From Halopiger xanaduensis SH-6 (lineage in GTDB: Archaea > Halobacteriota > Halobacteria > Halobacteriales > Natrialbaceae), in assembly GCF_000217715.1 (NCBI RefSeq), contig NC_015666.1, positions 1,128,270-1,192,269 on the forward strand: 64,000 bases of DNA, given 5' to 3'. A model generated the notes under the pieces. The model saw nothing but the letters and a program-made list of their open reading frames with translations. It ran no database searches and was not told where the DNA came from. Numbering within the stretch: position 1 is the first letter of the stretch; every line of letters starts with the position of its first letter. Below are positions 19,261 to 28,675 of this stretch, piece after piece. Made by a program: the position numbers and the translations under genes.

Positions 19261-19414
19261 TCGCGGCTCGTCGCTCGCCCCTTCCGACTCTCGGATCGTC
19301 CGCTCGATGACCGGTTTTCCCTTGTTTCATCGCCTACCGGTCAGCTGTAGCTCTCTGCTGGGATTCGATTTCGCAGTTCTACGGTAACTGCTGCTCGCGA
19401 GGAAGATGCCAAGA

Positions 19415-19762
19415 TTAGCGGTTCCGGTCGTCTCGAGTCCCCTCGTCTCGATTGTCGCTCCACGATGAACCGGTCCCGCGCTCTTCCGGCGGCGTTCCCC
19501 ATCCGGTAGCCGCGTCACTGTCGTCGTCCACGCGATCCGCGATCGTGTACTCTCGGTCGGACTCGCTCGAGCCAGCCCACGTCTCCGAAGCCGATCCGTT
19601 CGATCGCGACCCGCTACGGCCGCCGCGTTCTTTCGCGATCCGTTCGGCGTCCGTGCGGTCCATAACGGTCGCATTCGACGTCTCCCCCTCGATCGCAACC
19701 CAGAGCACGAGCGGGATCAGCACTGCAAACAGGAGCACGAGGACGACGAACGCCGCGGACAT
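19415..19762 (-). CDS. Small single-pass membrane protein
   Basis: 115 residues from the ATG at 19762. One N-terminal hydrophobic helix (FVVLVLLFAVLIPLVLWVAIEG) is followed by a hydrophilic Ser/Gly/Asp-rich cytoplasmic or extracellular tail with no motif. It is transcribed against the atp operon and sits between atpB and atpD. I recognise no family. Confidence 0.55.
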   Translation of the reverse strand: MSAAFVVLVLLFAVLIPLVLWVAIEGETSNATVMDRTDAERIAKERGGRSGSRSNGSASETWAGSSESDREYTIADRVDDDSDAATGWGTPPEERGTGSSWSDNRDEGTRDDRNR

Positions 19763-19820
19763 AGCTAGCTCTCGTCCGCTCGAGCACAAAGACTTTACCG
19801 AATGACACGAACTCCGAGAT

Positions 19821-20024
19821 ATGAAAGACGACGAGCGCGGCTGTCCGAAGTGCGGTCACACGGAGACCGAAATGGACGAGATCGCGACGACCGGTTCCGG
19901 GCTGTCGAAGATGTTCGATATCCAGAACCGCAAGTTCATGGTCGTCAGTTGCACGAACTGCGGCTACTCCGAGCTGTACCGCGGCCAGAGCTCGGGGAAC
20001 ATGGTCGACCTCTTCCTGGGCTGA
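19821..20024 (+). CDS. Zinc-ribbon protein (nucleic-acid-binding type)
   Basis: 67 residues. Two CxxCG knuckles (CPKCGH at 8-12 and CTNCGY at about 46-50) flank a conserved core (MFDIQNRKFMVVSC), as in short archaeal proteins annotated as zinc-ribbon nucleic-acid-binding proteins. A pyrimidine-rich TATA-like box (ctttacc) lies about 29 nt upstream. It is co-directional with the atp genes, but its function is unknown. Confidence 0.75.
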   Translation: MKDDERGCPKCGHTETEMDEIATTGSGLSKMFDIQNRKFMVVSCTNCGYSELYRGQSSGNMVDLFLG

Positions 20025-20142
20025 ACCGGTCATCGAGGCTTGTTTTCTTCCGAATCCTCGAGCCTGCCGAACGGCACACCGCGATTGGCGATCGCGGCCA
20101 GCGCCCTCCGCCACCGCATCACCACCGACGGACGCCGCAGAA

Positions 20143-20156
20143 AACTGTAAACAGTT
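20143..20156. promoter_or_regulatory. 14-bp palindrome in the atpD promoter
   Basis: AACTGT-AA-ACAGTT is a perfect inverted repeat placed 31-44 bases before the atpD ATG, exactly where a TATA box would lie. It could be an operator specific to atpD or a coincidental AT-rich box. Confidence 0.4.
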
Positions 20157-20186
20157 ATCCGACTGGGGGCGCAACGTTCCTCCAAG

Positions 20187-20936
20187 ATGGCCAAGGACGT
20201 CAAGCCCACCCGCAAGAACCTGATGGAGATCGAGGACCGCATCGAACTCTCCGAGCGGGGGCACGGCACACTCGAGAAGAAACGGGACGGGCTGATCATG
20301 GAGTTCATGGACATCCTGGACAAGGCCCAGGACGTCCGCGGTGATCTGGCCGACGACTACGAGGCGGCCCAGAAGAAGATCAACATGGCGCGGGCCATGG
20401 AAGGCGACGTCGCGGTTCGCGGCGCCGCCGCCGCGCTGCAGGAACACCCCGAGATCACCACCGAGTCCAAGAACATCATGGGCGTCGTCGTCCCGCAGAT
20501 CGAATCCTCCCGCGTCTCCAAAAGCCTCGACGAGCGCGGCTACGGGATCATGGGCTCGTCGGCCCGCATCGACGAGGCCGCCGAGGCCTACGAGGACCTG
20601 CTCGAGAGCATCATCCTCGCGGCCGAAGTGGAGACGGCGATGAAGAAGATGCTCCGCGAGATCGAGACGACGAAGCGACGCGTCAACGCCCTCGAGTTCA
20701 AGCTCCTGCCCGAACTCTACGACAGCCAGGAGTACATCGAGCAGAAACTCGAGGAACAGGAGCGCGAGGAGACCTTCCGCCTGAAGAAGATCAAGGAGAA
20801 GAAGGAAGCCGAGGAGAAGGAAGAACAGCGCAAGGCGGCCGAGGAAGCCGACGCCGCCGAAGCGGAGGCGAAACAGGACGAACTCGAGGACGTCCAGCCC
20901 GATACGGCCGCGCAGTCGCCTGCGGCGAACCAGTAA
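20187..20936 (+). CDS. atpD: A-type ATP synthase subunit D
   Basis: 249 residues. The central rotor stalk subunit begins [19 protein letters not shown] and has long coiled coils at both ends ([13 protein letters not shown] in the C-terminal helix) plus a Glu/Ala/Lys tail. It is separated from atpB by two small genes and has its own promoter region, so its expression may be set separately from the rest of the complex. Confidence 0.93.
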   Translation: MAKDVKPTRKNLMEIEDRIELSERGHGTLEKKRDGLIMEFMDILDKAQDVRGDLADDYEAAQKKINMARAMEGDVAVRGAAAALQEHPEITTESKNIMGVVVPQIESSRVSKSLDERGYGIMGSSARIDEAAEAYEDLLESIILAAEVETAMKKMLREIETTKRRVNALEFKLLPELYDSQEYIEQKLEEQEREETFRLKKIKEKKEAEEKEEQRKAAEEADAAEAEAKQDELEDVQPDTAAQSPAANQ

Positions 20937-21011
20937 CACGGCAGTCGGCGAAACGGTCGTCCGCCCGCCTCGTTTCGTCGCTGCGATCGATCTGCCCGTC
21001 TTTCACTCTCG

Positions 21012-21443
21012 ATGACCCGTCCACAGTCTCAGTCCTGTCCCGCGTGTAGCACGTCGATGCTTCTCGTTTCGGTCCCCGACGAGTACCGCGAACACACGCC
21101 CGACGAAGCGCCAGCCGTCGCGTTCTGTCCGCAGTGTCTCGCTCTCGAGTCTCTCGAGCCGGCGTCCGTCGCCGACACGCCGATTGACGAGGAACCCGAC
21201 TTTCGCCGCGTCAGCGATGCGTTCCCGACCGATCCCGAGCGGGCGATTCCGCTCGCCCTCGCGCTCGGACTGTGCTCGTCGCTGGCGACGAACCGCCCGG
21301 CGATCGAATCGCTGCTCCGCGCGGTTGAACGCGCCGGGACGGACCCGCTCCTCGTGATTGATCGCCTCATTTCCGATCCCGCCGTCGAGCCGGCGATCGA
21401 CCTCGAGCGACGGCAACACCAACTCGAGCAACTCCTTTACTGA
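21012..21443 (+). CDS. DUF6276-like small zinc protein
   Basis: 143 residues. An N-terminal zinc ribbon (CPACST at about 9 and CPQCLALE at about 38) is followed by an all-helical domain (AIPLALALGLCSSLATNRPAIESLL). It resembles haloarchaeal DUF6276 proteins of unknown function. It stands alone, about 75 nt after atpD. Confidence 0.7.
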   Translation: MTRPQSQSCPACSTSMLLVSVPDEYREHTPDEAPAVAFCPQCLALESLEPASVADTPIDEEPDFRRVSDAFPTDPERAIPLALALGLCSSLATNRPAIESLLRAVERAGTDPLLVIDRLISDPAVEPAIDLERRQHQLEQLLY

Positions 21444-21600
21444 CACGTCGCGTTCGACTCGAAGCACGATAGCGCGCGTGCTACGCTGGAGAAGCGGAAT
21501 CGAACTGACGGGAGACCGCGACACGGCAGTCGGTAGCCGGCAGTCACGTTGGAGCAATTGGAAACGATACTGCAACGCAAAACGGCGGTAAGCTCTCCGT

Positions 21601-21999
21601 CTACTTCGCGGTCGGCTTGACGTTGTTGCTCATCGCCTGCTTCATCTGGAGCGCGGCGCTGGCGGCCAGCCCGCGGGCGACTTCGTCGCGTTCGTCTGGA
21701 TCGATGACCTCGCCCTCGGACGCGTCTTCCTCGAAATTCGGCGTGAAGCCGGCGCTGACGGCGTGGCCGACCGGTGGACGAACGGCGACGGTCACCTGCG
21801 GCCCGGTCGCGCCGGTCGAGATCTGGGAGTCGACGACGTACTCGTCGGGGAGGAACTCCCGCGTGCGGGCCGCAATCCGGGAGACGTCGCGGTGGAGCAG
21901 CCGTTTCTGTGCGCTCGAGAGGTCGGGAACGTCCGCTGCGGCGCGCTGCCCTGCGGCCGTCTCTCCCGGCAACCCTGCGTACGGCGTATTTCCGTTCAT
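21601..21999 (-). CDS. DUF5811 family protein
   Basis: 132 residues, beginning MNGNTPYAGLPGE, with a conserved core (LLHRDVSRIAARTREFLPDEY and VAVRPPVGHAVSAGF). It resembles haloarchaeal DUF5811 proteins. It has no membrane helix or catalytic motif, and its function is unknown. Confidence 0.7.
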   Translation of the reverse strand: MNGNTPYAGLPGETAAGQRAAADVPDLSSAQKRLLHRDVSRIAARTREFLPDEYVVDSQISTGATGPQVTVAVRPPVGHAVSAGFTPNFEEDASEGEVIDPDERDEVARGLAASAALQMKQAMSNNVKPTAK

Positions 22000-22097
22000 G
22001 AGAAGTGTGTATGGATATCATGGTTCCGACGGATCAAAAGGGTTCGGCTTCGCGCAGTCTCGAGTTGCGGTCGGTCCGTCGGCCGTCGCTCGCAGCG

Positions 22098-22583
22098 TCA
22101 GAGAATCGGCTCGCTCTCGCCGTAGACGGCCAGCACCAGCGCCGTCGTGTACGTTCCGGACTCAGCCTGGCTGCTCTCGACGGCGACCCGCGGGTCGGTA
22201 AACTCCCAGTCGCGCAGTTCCTGGCCGGCAGCCAGCCCCTCGCGGACGCGTCGCTCGACGTCCTCGCGGTCCGTCTCGCCGGCCGTCTCGTAGAACAGGC
22301 CCGGTCCGTCGTCGACCGACTGAGACCAGGCCAGCGCCGCGCTGACCCGGCCCGGCCCGGCGGAGGTGGCTCGCGCCTCGACGACGGTCAGCCGCTCGCC
22401 GGCGGGGCCGAGGTCGGGCGCGGTGCCGACGGCCTCGACGTCGACATCCGCCGGAATCACGGACGAGACGGAGACGAGATTGTAGTTCTCGACGCCCGCT
22501 TCCGCCAGCGCGGCGTCGTAGGAGGCCATCGCCGTGGGCGCCGAGGCGGCGCCCCAGACGACGCGAATCGTACTCGAGGTCAT
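22098..22583 (-). CDS. pdaD: Pyruvoyl-dependent arginine decarboxylase
   Basis: 161 residues. It decarboxylates arginine to agmatine, the precursor of polyamines and, in archaea, of agmatidine in tRNA-Ile2. The proenzyme self-cleaves between two serines to create the pyruvoyl group. The expected site is VSVSSVIP with Ser40-Ser41. Length and the GAGRVSAALAW-like segment (GPGRVSAALAW) agree with PdaD. It stands alone, upstream of the convergent region before PAN. Confidence 0.9.
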   Translation of the reverse strand: MTSSTIRVVWGAASAPTAMASYDAALAEAGVENYNLVSVSSVIPADVDVEAVGTAPDLGPAGERLTVVEARATSAGPGRVSAALAWSQSVDDGPGLFYETAGETDREDVERRVREGLAAGQELRDWEFTDPRVAVESSQAESGTYTTALVLAVYGESEPIL

Positions 22584-22964
22584 ACCTGTGTTCGGGGACG
22601 GGCGGCGTAAGGGCTTGCGATTCGCGGGTGGCTCGAGACGGAATGAACGCTGCGAACATAACTGATCGAACCATCGTGGCCGCGAGCAGCGGCCGAAGAA
22701 TTGAGGCCGCTGCGAGCCGGGGAAGGGCAGGCTATCACACCGAATTGACCGCGAGCGAGGCCACAGGTCGAGCGAGTAGATCGACGACCGATATAAAGAG
22801 CGTGAAGTGTCCGGAACGGAGGGAGGAGTGTCTTCGTGAGCGGAGCGAACGAAGGCTCGGAAGTCGCAGCCCGCGAACGGAGTGAGCAGGAACGTCTTCC
22901 GTTGCTTTTAATCGAATTTTTGCTGAGGGCCGCCAACGGCGGCCCGTAGCGCAAAACTTCGGTT
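22584..22964. other. 381-base gap with hairpins between pdaD and PAN genes
   Basis: No credible ORF. It holds a plus-strand TATA-like box (gatataaag, about 22788-22797), a hairpin with arms CTTCGT/ACGAAG around a gagcggagcga loop (near 22832-22855), and a perfect 8-bp hairpin GGGCCGCC-aac-GGCGGCCC at 22927-22945. The TATA box plus two hairpins leaves room for a small plus-strand RNA of about 130-150 nt, but this is only a possibility. Confidence 0.4.
22927..22945 (-). terminator. Perfect hairpin downstream of the PAN gene
   Basis: An 8-bp perfect GC stem with a 3-nt loop lies 20-38 bases after the PAN stop on the minus strand. It lacks a strong following T-run on that strand, so it may be a processing or stability element rather than a classic terminator. 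Confidence 0.35.
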
Positions 22965-24197
22965 CTACTGGTAGAAGTAACCCGCCGAGGAGATCACGTC
23001 GCTCGAGTCGTCGTCCTCGATCTTCTCCAAGGCGTCGACGAAGTCCTTGTGGGTGACTTCGTTGCGTTCGTTGCGGATGGCGAACATGCCGGCCTCGGTG
23101 GCGAGGCTCTCGATGTCGGCCCCGGAGTAGCCCTCGGTCTCGTCGGCGATCGCGTCGAAGTCGACCCCGTCGGCGATGTTCATGTCTCGGGTGTGGATCT
23201 CGAGGATCTGCTCGCGGCCGTCGCGGTCGGGTTCGGGGACCTCGATGAGGCGGTCGAACCGGCCGGGACGAAGAATGGCGCGATCGAGCATGTCGAAGCG
23301 GTTCGTGGCGGCGATGATGCGGATTTCGCCGCGTGCCTCGAAGCCGTCCATCTCGGAGAGCAGTTGCATCATCGTCCGCTGGACCTCGGCGTCGCCCGAC
23401 GTCTTCGACTCCGACCGCGTTGTGGCGATCGCGTCGATCTCGTCGATGAAGATGATGGCGGGTTCGCGCTCGCGGGCCATCTCGAAGAGGTCGCGGACGA
23501 GCCGCGAGCCTTCGCCGATGAACTTTCGGACGAGTTCGGAGCCGGCCATCTTGATGAAGGTGGCGTCGGTCTTGTTGGCGACGGCTTTCGCGAGCATCGT
23601 CTTGCCGGTGCCCGGCGGGCCGTACAGCAGGACGCCGCTCGGGGGTTCGATGCCGACCTCGTCGAAGACCTCGGGCTCGGAGAGGGGCTGCTCGACGGCC
23701 TCGCGGACCTCGCGGACCTGCTCGTCGATGCCGCCGATGTCCTCGTAGCCGACCTCGGGCTTGGCGGTGATCTCCATCGACTGGGCGCGCGCGTCGGTCT
23801 CGGCGTCCAGCACGGTCTGGATCGCGAAGGAGTCGTTGACGGCGACGCGATCGCCGGGTTCGACGCGGTCGGCGACGCGCGGCGAGACTTCGGTGAGCAC
23901 CTCCTGGTTGTTGCCGTGTTGCTTGACGACGACCTCGTCGTCGGCCATCACGTCCTCGACGGTCGCGATGTACAGCGAGGAGCTCTTGAGGGTCTCGTTC
24001 TCGCGCTCGACGCGGTCGACTTTCTCGCGGAGTTGCTCGCGCCGCTGCTCGGCCTCGTCGAGCTGGTCGGTGAGCTGTTCGTGGACGTCGACGATATCCT
24101 CGAAATGATCGCGCAGCGCCTCGAGCCGCTCGTCGTCGGGCAGATCGGGGTCGATATCGCGATGGGGTCGTTCGGGAAGAGAGGGGCTTCGAGACAT
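22965..24197 (-). CDS. pan: Proteasome-activating nucleotidase (PAN)
   Basis: 410 residues from the ATG at 24197. A TTTATC box about 33 nt upstream supports this start over the GTG at 24209. This AAA+ ATPase ring unfolds substrates for the 20S proteasome. The order is N-terminal coiled coil (about 25-70), OB domain (YIATVEDV to VNDSFAIQTVL), and AAA domain with Walker A GPPGTGKT, Walker B IIFIDEIDA, and second region of homology (ATNRFDMLDRAILRPGRFDR). The C-terminus is FYQ, a perfect HbYX motif for docking into and opening the 20S gate. All key residues are intact. Confidence 0.96.
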   Translation of the reverse strand: MSRSPSLPERPHRDIDPDLPDDERLEALRDHFEDIVDVHEQLTDQLDEAEQRREQLREKVDRVERENETLKSSSLYIATVEDVMADDEVVVKQHGNNQEVLTEVSPRVADRVEPGDRVAVNDSFAIQTVLDAETDARAQSMEITAKPEVGYEDIGGIDEQVREVREAVEQPLSEPEVFDEVGIEPPSGVLLYGPPGTGKTMLAKAVANKTDATFIKMAGSELVRKFIGEGSRLVRDLFEMAREREPAIIFIDEIDAIATTRSESKTSGDAEVQRTMMQLLSEMDGFEARGEIRIIAATNRFDMLDRAILRPGRFDRLIEVPEPDRDGREQILEIHTRDMNIADGVDFDAIADETEGYSGADIESLATEAGMFAIRNERNEVTHKDFVDALEKIEDDDSSDVISSAGYFYQ

Positions 24198-24410
24198 CTT
24201 GACGTACACGGATAAGTCCCCGGCGATAAATGTGCCTTTGGGTCCCGGACGGTTTTCTGATCGGTCACGCGTATGGAGCCTGCAAATGACGGTGTCACCG
24301 TGATTACAGTGGCGGCCGCTCGGTGTGGGGCCGACGGAAAAGGCGACGGGTGAGTACGGATCTGCACTCGAATGCGGTCGACGATCGTCGCGTGCGACGG
24401 GGCGGCTCAG

Positions 24411-26204
24411 TTACTCGAGTAGCCCCTCGAGTTCGTCCAGCCGGTCGCCGTAGGTCTCGAGCGCGCGCTCGATCGGCTCGGAACTGCTCATGTCGACGCC
24501 GGCGATCCGCAGGAGTTCCAGCGGGTACTCCCGGGAGCCCTGTCGGAGGAACTCGAGGTAGTCCTCGGCGGCCGCAGTGCCTTCGTCGAAGATGCGATCC
24601 GTGATCGCGAGCGCGGCGGAGATGCCGGTCGCGTACTGGTAGACGTAGAAGGCCCGGTAGAAGTGCGGGATGCGCATCCACTCGCGGGCGATCCGGTCGT
24701 CGATCGCGGCGGGCTCGTAGTACTGCGCCTTGAGCTCGCGGTAGAGTTCGTCCAGTCGGTCGGCGGTGAGCGCCTCGCCCTCTTCCTCGAGGCGGTGGGC
24801 CTCGTGCTCGAACTCGGCGAACAGCGTTTGCCGGTAGAGCGTCGAGCGGACGCGCTCCAAGAACTCGTTTAAGACGTGCTTCTTGAACTCGGGGTCCTCG
24901 ACGGTCTCGAGCAGGTGCTTCGTCAGCAGCGCCTCGTTGACCGTGCTGGCGACCTCGGCGACGAAGATCTCGTAGCCCGAGTAGACGAAGGGTTGTTCCT
25001 CCTTCGTCAGCTCCGAGTGCATCGAGTGGCCGAGCTCGTGAGCCAGCGTGTACATCGAGGAGATGTCGTCCTGGTAGTTCATCAGGATAAAGGGCTGGGT
25101 GTCGTAGGTGCCGCCCGAGTACGCGCCGGACTGCTTGCCCTCGTTCTCGTAGACGTCGACCCAGCGCGAGTCCAGGCCCTCCGCGACGCGTGACTGGTAC
25201 TCCTCGCCCAGCGGCTCGAGCGAATCGACGACGTACTCCGTCGCCTGGTCGTACTCGAGGTCGGGTCCCTCGTCGCCGGTCAGCGGCATGTAGAGGTCCC
25301 ACATCTGGAGCTCCTCGACGTCCAGTGCCTCGCGCTTGAGCTCGGCGTGGTGGTGGAGCTTATCGAGGTTATCGTGGACGGTGTCGACGAGAGTGTCGTA
25401 GACCTCGACGGGGACGTTCGGGCCGTCCAGCGCGGCCTCGCGAGCGGTGTCGTAGTTGCGGGCTCGAGCCGTCTTGACGTCGGCCTTGACGCTGTTCTTG
25501 TACGCACTTGCGACCGTGTTCCGGACCGACTCCCACTCGTCGAAGTACCCCTCGTAGACCTCTCGGCGGAAGTCCCGGTCGGGGCGCTTGAGCAGGTTCG
25601 TGAAGTTGCTCTGGGTGATCTCGACCGCCTCACCCTCAGGGTCCTCGACCGTCGGGAACTCCATGTCCGCGTTCGAGAGCATGTTGTACACTTCGCCCGT
25701 CGCCCCGGTGACCTCGCTCAGTTCCGCGAGCACCTCCTCGACCTCGGCCGAGCGCGTGTGGGGTTTCATCCGGAGGACGTCGTCGACGTAGTGGTCGTAG
25801 GTCTCGAGGTCGGGTTCCTCGTCGACCATCTCGTCGAACTCCTCGCGGGTGAGTTCCTGAATCTCGGGATCGATGAAGGAGGCCGCCGACTGGGCGTCGG
25901 CCGCCAGCGACTGGGCGCGGGCGGTCAGCGCCTGGTACTGCTGGTCCGTCGTGTCCTCGTCGCGGCGCATGCGGGCGTAGGCCGCGACGGTCGACACCTC
26001 GCGCATGATCTCGTCGCGCAGTTGGAGGACCGAAAGCAGCGTCTCGGCGTTCTCGGTGACCTGCCCCTCGTAGGTCTGTAGCTCCTCGACGCGCTCGGCG
26101 ACGGCCTCGTAGGCCGCCTCCCAGTCCTCGTCGGTCGCGTAGACGCTCTCGAGATCCCAGGTGTACTCCTCGTCGACCTCGGATCGTTCGGGTACGGAAC
26201 TCAT
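24411..26204 (-). CDS. pepF: Oligoendopeptidase F
   Basis: 597 residues from the ATG at 26204 (MSSVPERSEVDEEYTWDL), the normal family length. The M3 family zinc peptidase motif HELGHSMH lies in the C-terminal half, with downstream Glu (YEIFVAEVASTVNEA) as third ligand. Typical flanking residues (YSGGTYDTQPFILMNY, and HFYRAFYVYQYATG near the end) confirm PepF. It cleaves short peptides in the cytoplasm, probably downstream of the proteasome. The longer upstream frame is not credible. Confidence 0.94.
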   Translation of the reverse strand: MSSVPERSEVDEEYTWDLESVYATDEDWEAAYEAVAERVEELQTYEGQVTENAETLLSVLQLRDEIMREVSTVAAYARMRRDEDTTDQQYQALTARAQSLAADAQSAASFIDPEIQELTREEFDEMVDEEPDLETYDHYVDDVLRMKPHTRSAEVEEVLAELSEVTGATGEVYNMLSNADMEFPTVEDPEGEAVEITQSNFTNLLKRPDRDFRREVYEGYFDEWESVRNTVASAYKNSVKADVKTARARNYDTAREAALDGPNVPVEVYDTLVDTVHDNLDKLHHHAELKREALDVEELQMWDLYMPLTGDEGPDLEYDQATEYVVDSLEPLGEEYQSRVAEGLDSRWVDVYENEGKQSGAYSGGTYDTQPFILMNYQDDISSMYTLAHELGHSMHSELTKEEQPFVYSGYEIFVAEVASTVNEALLTKHLLETVEDPEFKKHVLNEFLERVRSTLYRQTLFAEFEHEAHRLEEEGEALTADRLDELYRELKAQYYEPAAIDDRIAREWMRIPHFYRAFYVYQYATGISAALAITDRIFDEGTAAAEDYLEFLRQGSREYPLELLRIAGVDMSSSEPIERALETYGDRLDELEGLLE

Positions 26205-26300
26205 GGCCGCGTTTTCGGAGCGAAGGTGGTAAAGCGTGTCGGAGACCCGCAGGCGGCGTGCGCGCCGGTAACTTTTGCCGCTCGAGGCGAATGCGTTCGT

Positions 26301-27767
26301 ATGGACGGGGCGGACGACTCCGACGGCGATCAGGGCACCGATCGCGACCGCAACCGCGATCGTGACGCTCGTGACGCGACTCTTGAGCGCGCGCTCGGTC
26401 GCGCGTGGACCGACGATCGAGCCTGGGACCTGCTGACGCGACTGACCGAACTCCCCCACCGGATGGGCGGCTCCGAAGGCGAGCGCCGAGCCGCCGAGAT
26501 CGTCCGCGAGACGTTTTCAGCGGTCGGTCTCGAGGACGTTCGGCTCGAGAAGTTTCCGATGCAGCAGTGGGACCGAAGAAAAACGGAATTCACCGTTCTG
26601 GGCGGCGATCCGGCGACCGGCGACCAGCACAACGCCGCCCCCTCCGACAGCGACGCGACGGACGCGGGCCGCGTCGAGCGCTCCTTCGAGGCGATCGCGC
26701 TCCCGTACTCGCCGCCCGCCGAGGTGGAAGGGCCGCTCGTCGACGTCGGCTCCGGAACTCCCGAGGAAATTGCGGACGCCGATCTGCGGGGTGCGGTCGC
26801 CGTCGCGAGCACGACCACCCCGGAGGGCCAGCGGTTCGTCCACCGCATGGAAAAGTTCGGTCACGCCGTCGACGCGGGCGCCGAGGCGTTCGTCTTCGCT
26901 AACCACGTTCCCGGCCAACTCCCGCCGACCGGCGCGTTGAAGTTCAACGCCGAAGCGGCCGTTCCCGGGATCGGCGTCAGCGCCGAAACCGGCGACTGGC
27001 TCTCGGAGTACGCCGAACGGGGTACGCGAGCCCGGATTCGAGTCGACGCGCAGACCCGGGAGGGATCGAGTCAGAACGTCCACGGCCGACTCGGACCGGA
27101 AACGGACGAGGAGGTGGTCGTCGTCGCCCACTACGACGCCCACGACATCACGGAGGGCGCGCTCGACAACGGCTGCGGCATCGCGACCGTCGCCGCCGCG
27201 AGCGGAATTCTGGCCGACGTCGAGGAAGACCTCGAGCGCACCGTCCGGATCGTCGGCGTCGGCTGCGAAGAGATCGGCTTGCTCGGGTCCGAGGCGCTGG
27301 CCGACCAACTGGACCTCGAGTCGGTGCGGGCGGTCGTCAACGTCGACGGCGCGGGTCGGTTCCGTAACCTGCGGGCGCTCGCGCACGGCTCCGAGCCGCT
27401 CGCCGAGCTCGCCGAAGAAATCGCGAGTGAGGCGGGACAGCCGGTTTCTCGCGAACCCGATCCCCATCCGTTCAGCGATCACTGGCCGTTCCTGCGCGCC
27501 GGCGTCCCGTCGCTGCAACTCCACAGCGAGCCGCCGGAGGGACGCGAGCGGGGCCGCGGCTGGGGCCACACGACGGCGGACACGCGTGATAAGGCCGATC
27601 CGCGGAATCTGCGCGAACACGCCATGTTGACGGCGTTGCTGGTGCGTGAACTGACAGACCAGTCCGTGCCGCGAATCGACGAGGAAGAACTACGCGAGCG
27701 ACTCCGAGAACGGGAGTACGAGCCGGGAATGCGGGCTGCGGAGATCTGGCCGCCGACGTGGGCCTGA
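26301..27767 (+). CDS. M28 family zinc peptidase
   Basis: 488 residues from the ATG at 26301. The M28 di-zinc catalytic core is in the C-terminal half: HYDAHDITEGALDNG (His and bridging Asp), the catalytic glutamate in GCEEIGLLGSEA, NVDGAGR, and SDHWPF with the last ligand. A protease-associated (PA) domain-like insert lies before it (about 150-260). There is no signal peptide, so it is likely cytoplasmic. It is divergent from pepF, 96 nt apart. Confidence 0.88.
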   Translation: MDGADDSDGDQGTDRDRNRDRDARDATLERALGRAWTDDRAWDLLTRLTELPHRMGGSEGERRAAEIVRETFSAVGLEDVRLEKFPMQQWDRRKTEFTVLGGDPATGDQHNAAPSDSDATDAGRVERSFEAIALPYSPPAEVEGPLVDVGSGTPEEIADADLRGAVAVASTTTPEGQRFVHRMEKFGHAVDAGAEAFVFANHVPGQLPPTGALKFNAEAAVPGIGVSAETGDWLSEYAERGTRARIRVDAQTREGSSQNVHGRLGPETDEEVVVVAHYDAHDITEGALDNGCGIATVAAASGILADVEEDLERTVRIVGVGCEEIGLLGSEALADQLDLESVRAVVNVDGAGRFRNLRALAHGSEPLAELAEEIASEAGQPVSREPDPHPFSDHWPFLRAGVPSLQLHSEPPEGRERGRGWGHTTADTRDKADPRNLREHAMLTALLVRELTDQSVPRIDEEELRERLREREYEPGMRAAEIWPPTWA

Positions 27768-27805
27768 GGACTGAGGACCGAGCGTGTCGGGTTCAGCGGC
27801 CGGCC

Positions 27806-28615
27806 TCAAGCCGGTTCGCTGTCGGCCTCGTCGACCGCGTTCGGGGACTCGTTGCGGTCGGTCACGCCCGGCAGGTTCGGATCGCGGTACGGGTTGCGGC
27901 CGTAGGCCGGAAGCTCGTCCTCGAGTTGCTCCTTCAGGACGCGTCGGAGCCGGTTCAGGCTCGTCGTGTCGAGGCCGTACTTGGCGGCGAGTTTCTTGAA
28001 CGTCTCCTCCTCGGTGATGTCGTGGGCGCGGTACTGCGCGAACAGTTCCTCCATGCGGTCGGCCGACAGCGCCTGCGCGTCGATGTCGTCCAGCCCGAAG
28101 TACGACCGCCGGTCGACGTCGACCACGTGGCGGATCACGACCAGCGCGACCTTCTCGATCGCGCGCTGGCTGCCGAACTCCGTCAGATCGATCTCGTCCA
28201 TGACGCCCAGCGCGAGGTCGCGCTGCCACGGCGTCACCTCGAGGGCGTTACACAGCGCCTGCGTCGTCCGCAGCCGGTCCAGCCGGTGGGCGCGCTCGCT
28301 GTAGCCCGGCGTCGCCGCGTGCTGTTCGTCGTGGAGGCGGCGGACGCTCTCGGAGAGGTCCGCGTCGGGGGACTCGGGACGACCGATGACGGTCGCGCTG
28401 GGCGTGACGACACCCCACTGGCGGACCGTCGAGTCGCGCTGGACGTCCGCACGGGAGAGCGATCCGGACCCGGGACGGGTCTCGAGGCGGCGTTCGGGGT
28501 CGGCGCCGGTGCCGGACGCTCGATACGACTCGTCGCCGTACTCGCCGGCGACGGCCGCCTCGCGGCCGACACCGTCTGGACCGCCCGGACCGGGTTCGGA
28601 ACCGTCGTCTCTCAT
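27806..28615 (-). CDS. Haloarchaeal 'RNA polymerase subunit epsilon' family protein
   Basis: 269 residues. The N-terminal 60 residues are disordered and Gly/Asp-rich. Then comes the conserved core VQRDSTVRQWGVVTPSATVIGR, a helical cyclin-like region (LRTTQALCNALEVTPWQRDLALGVMDEIDL and GSQRAIEKVALVVIRHVVD) and a C-terminal helix-turn-helix-like segment. From memory, this family is annotated as DNA-directed RNA polymerase subunit epsilon in haloarchaea. The repeated cyclin-like fold resembles TFB-type factors, so a transcription role is plausible but not proven. Its 5' end faces the structured-RNA array. Confidence 0.65.
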   Translation of the reverse strand: MRDDGSEPGPGGPDGVGREAAVAGEYGDESYRASGTGADPERRLETRPGSGSLSRADVQRDSTVRQWGVVTPSATVIGRPESPDADLSESVRRLHDEQHAATPGYSERAHRLDRLRTTQALCNALEVTPWQRDLALGVMDEIDLTEFGSQRAIEKVALVVIRHVVDVDRRSYFGLDDIDAQALSADRMEELFAQYRAHDITEEETFKKLAAKYGLDTTSLNRLRRVLKEQLEDELPAYGRNPYRDPNLPGVTDRNESPNAVDEADSEPA

Positions 28616-28675
28616 CGTGGTATTCGCTCAGACAGGGAGACGGAAAAAGGCTCGCTCGTTTTTGCGGAGTAGTAC

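Noticed and set aside
24304-25302. Arg-rich ORF antisense or shifted to pepF
   Set aside because: A different frame on the same strand as pepF. Its composition is typical of GC-rich shadow frames.
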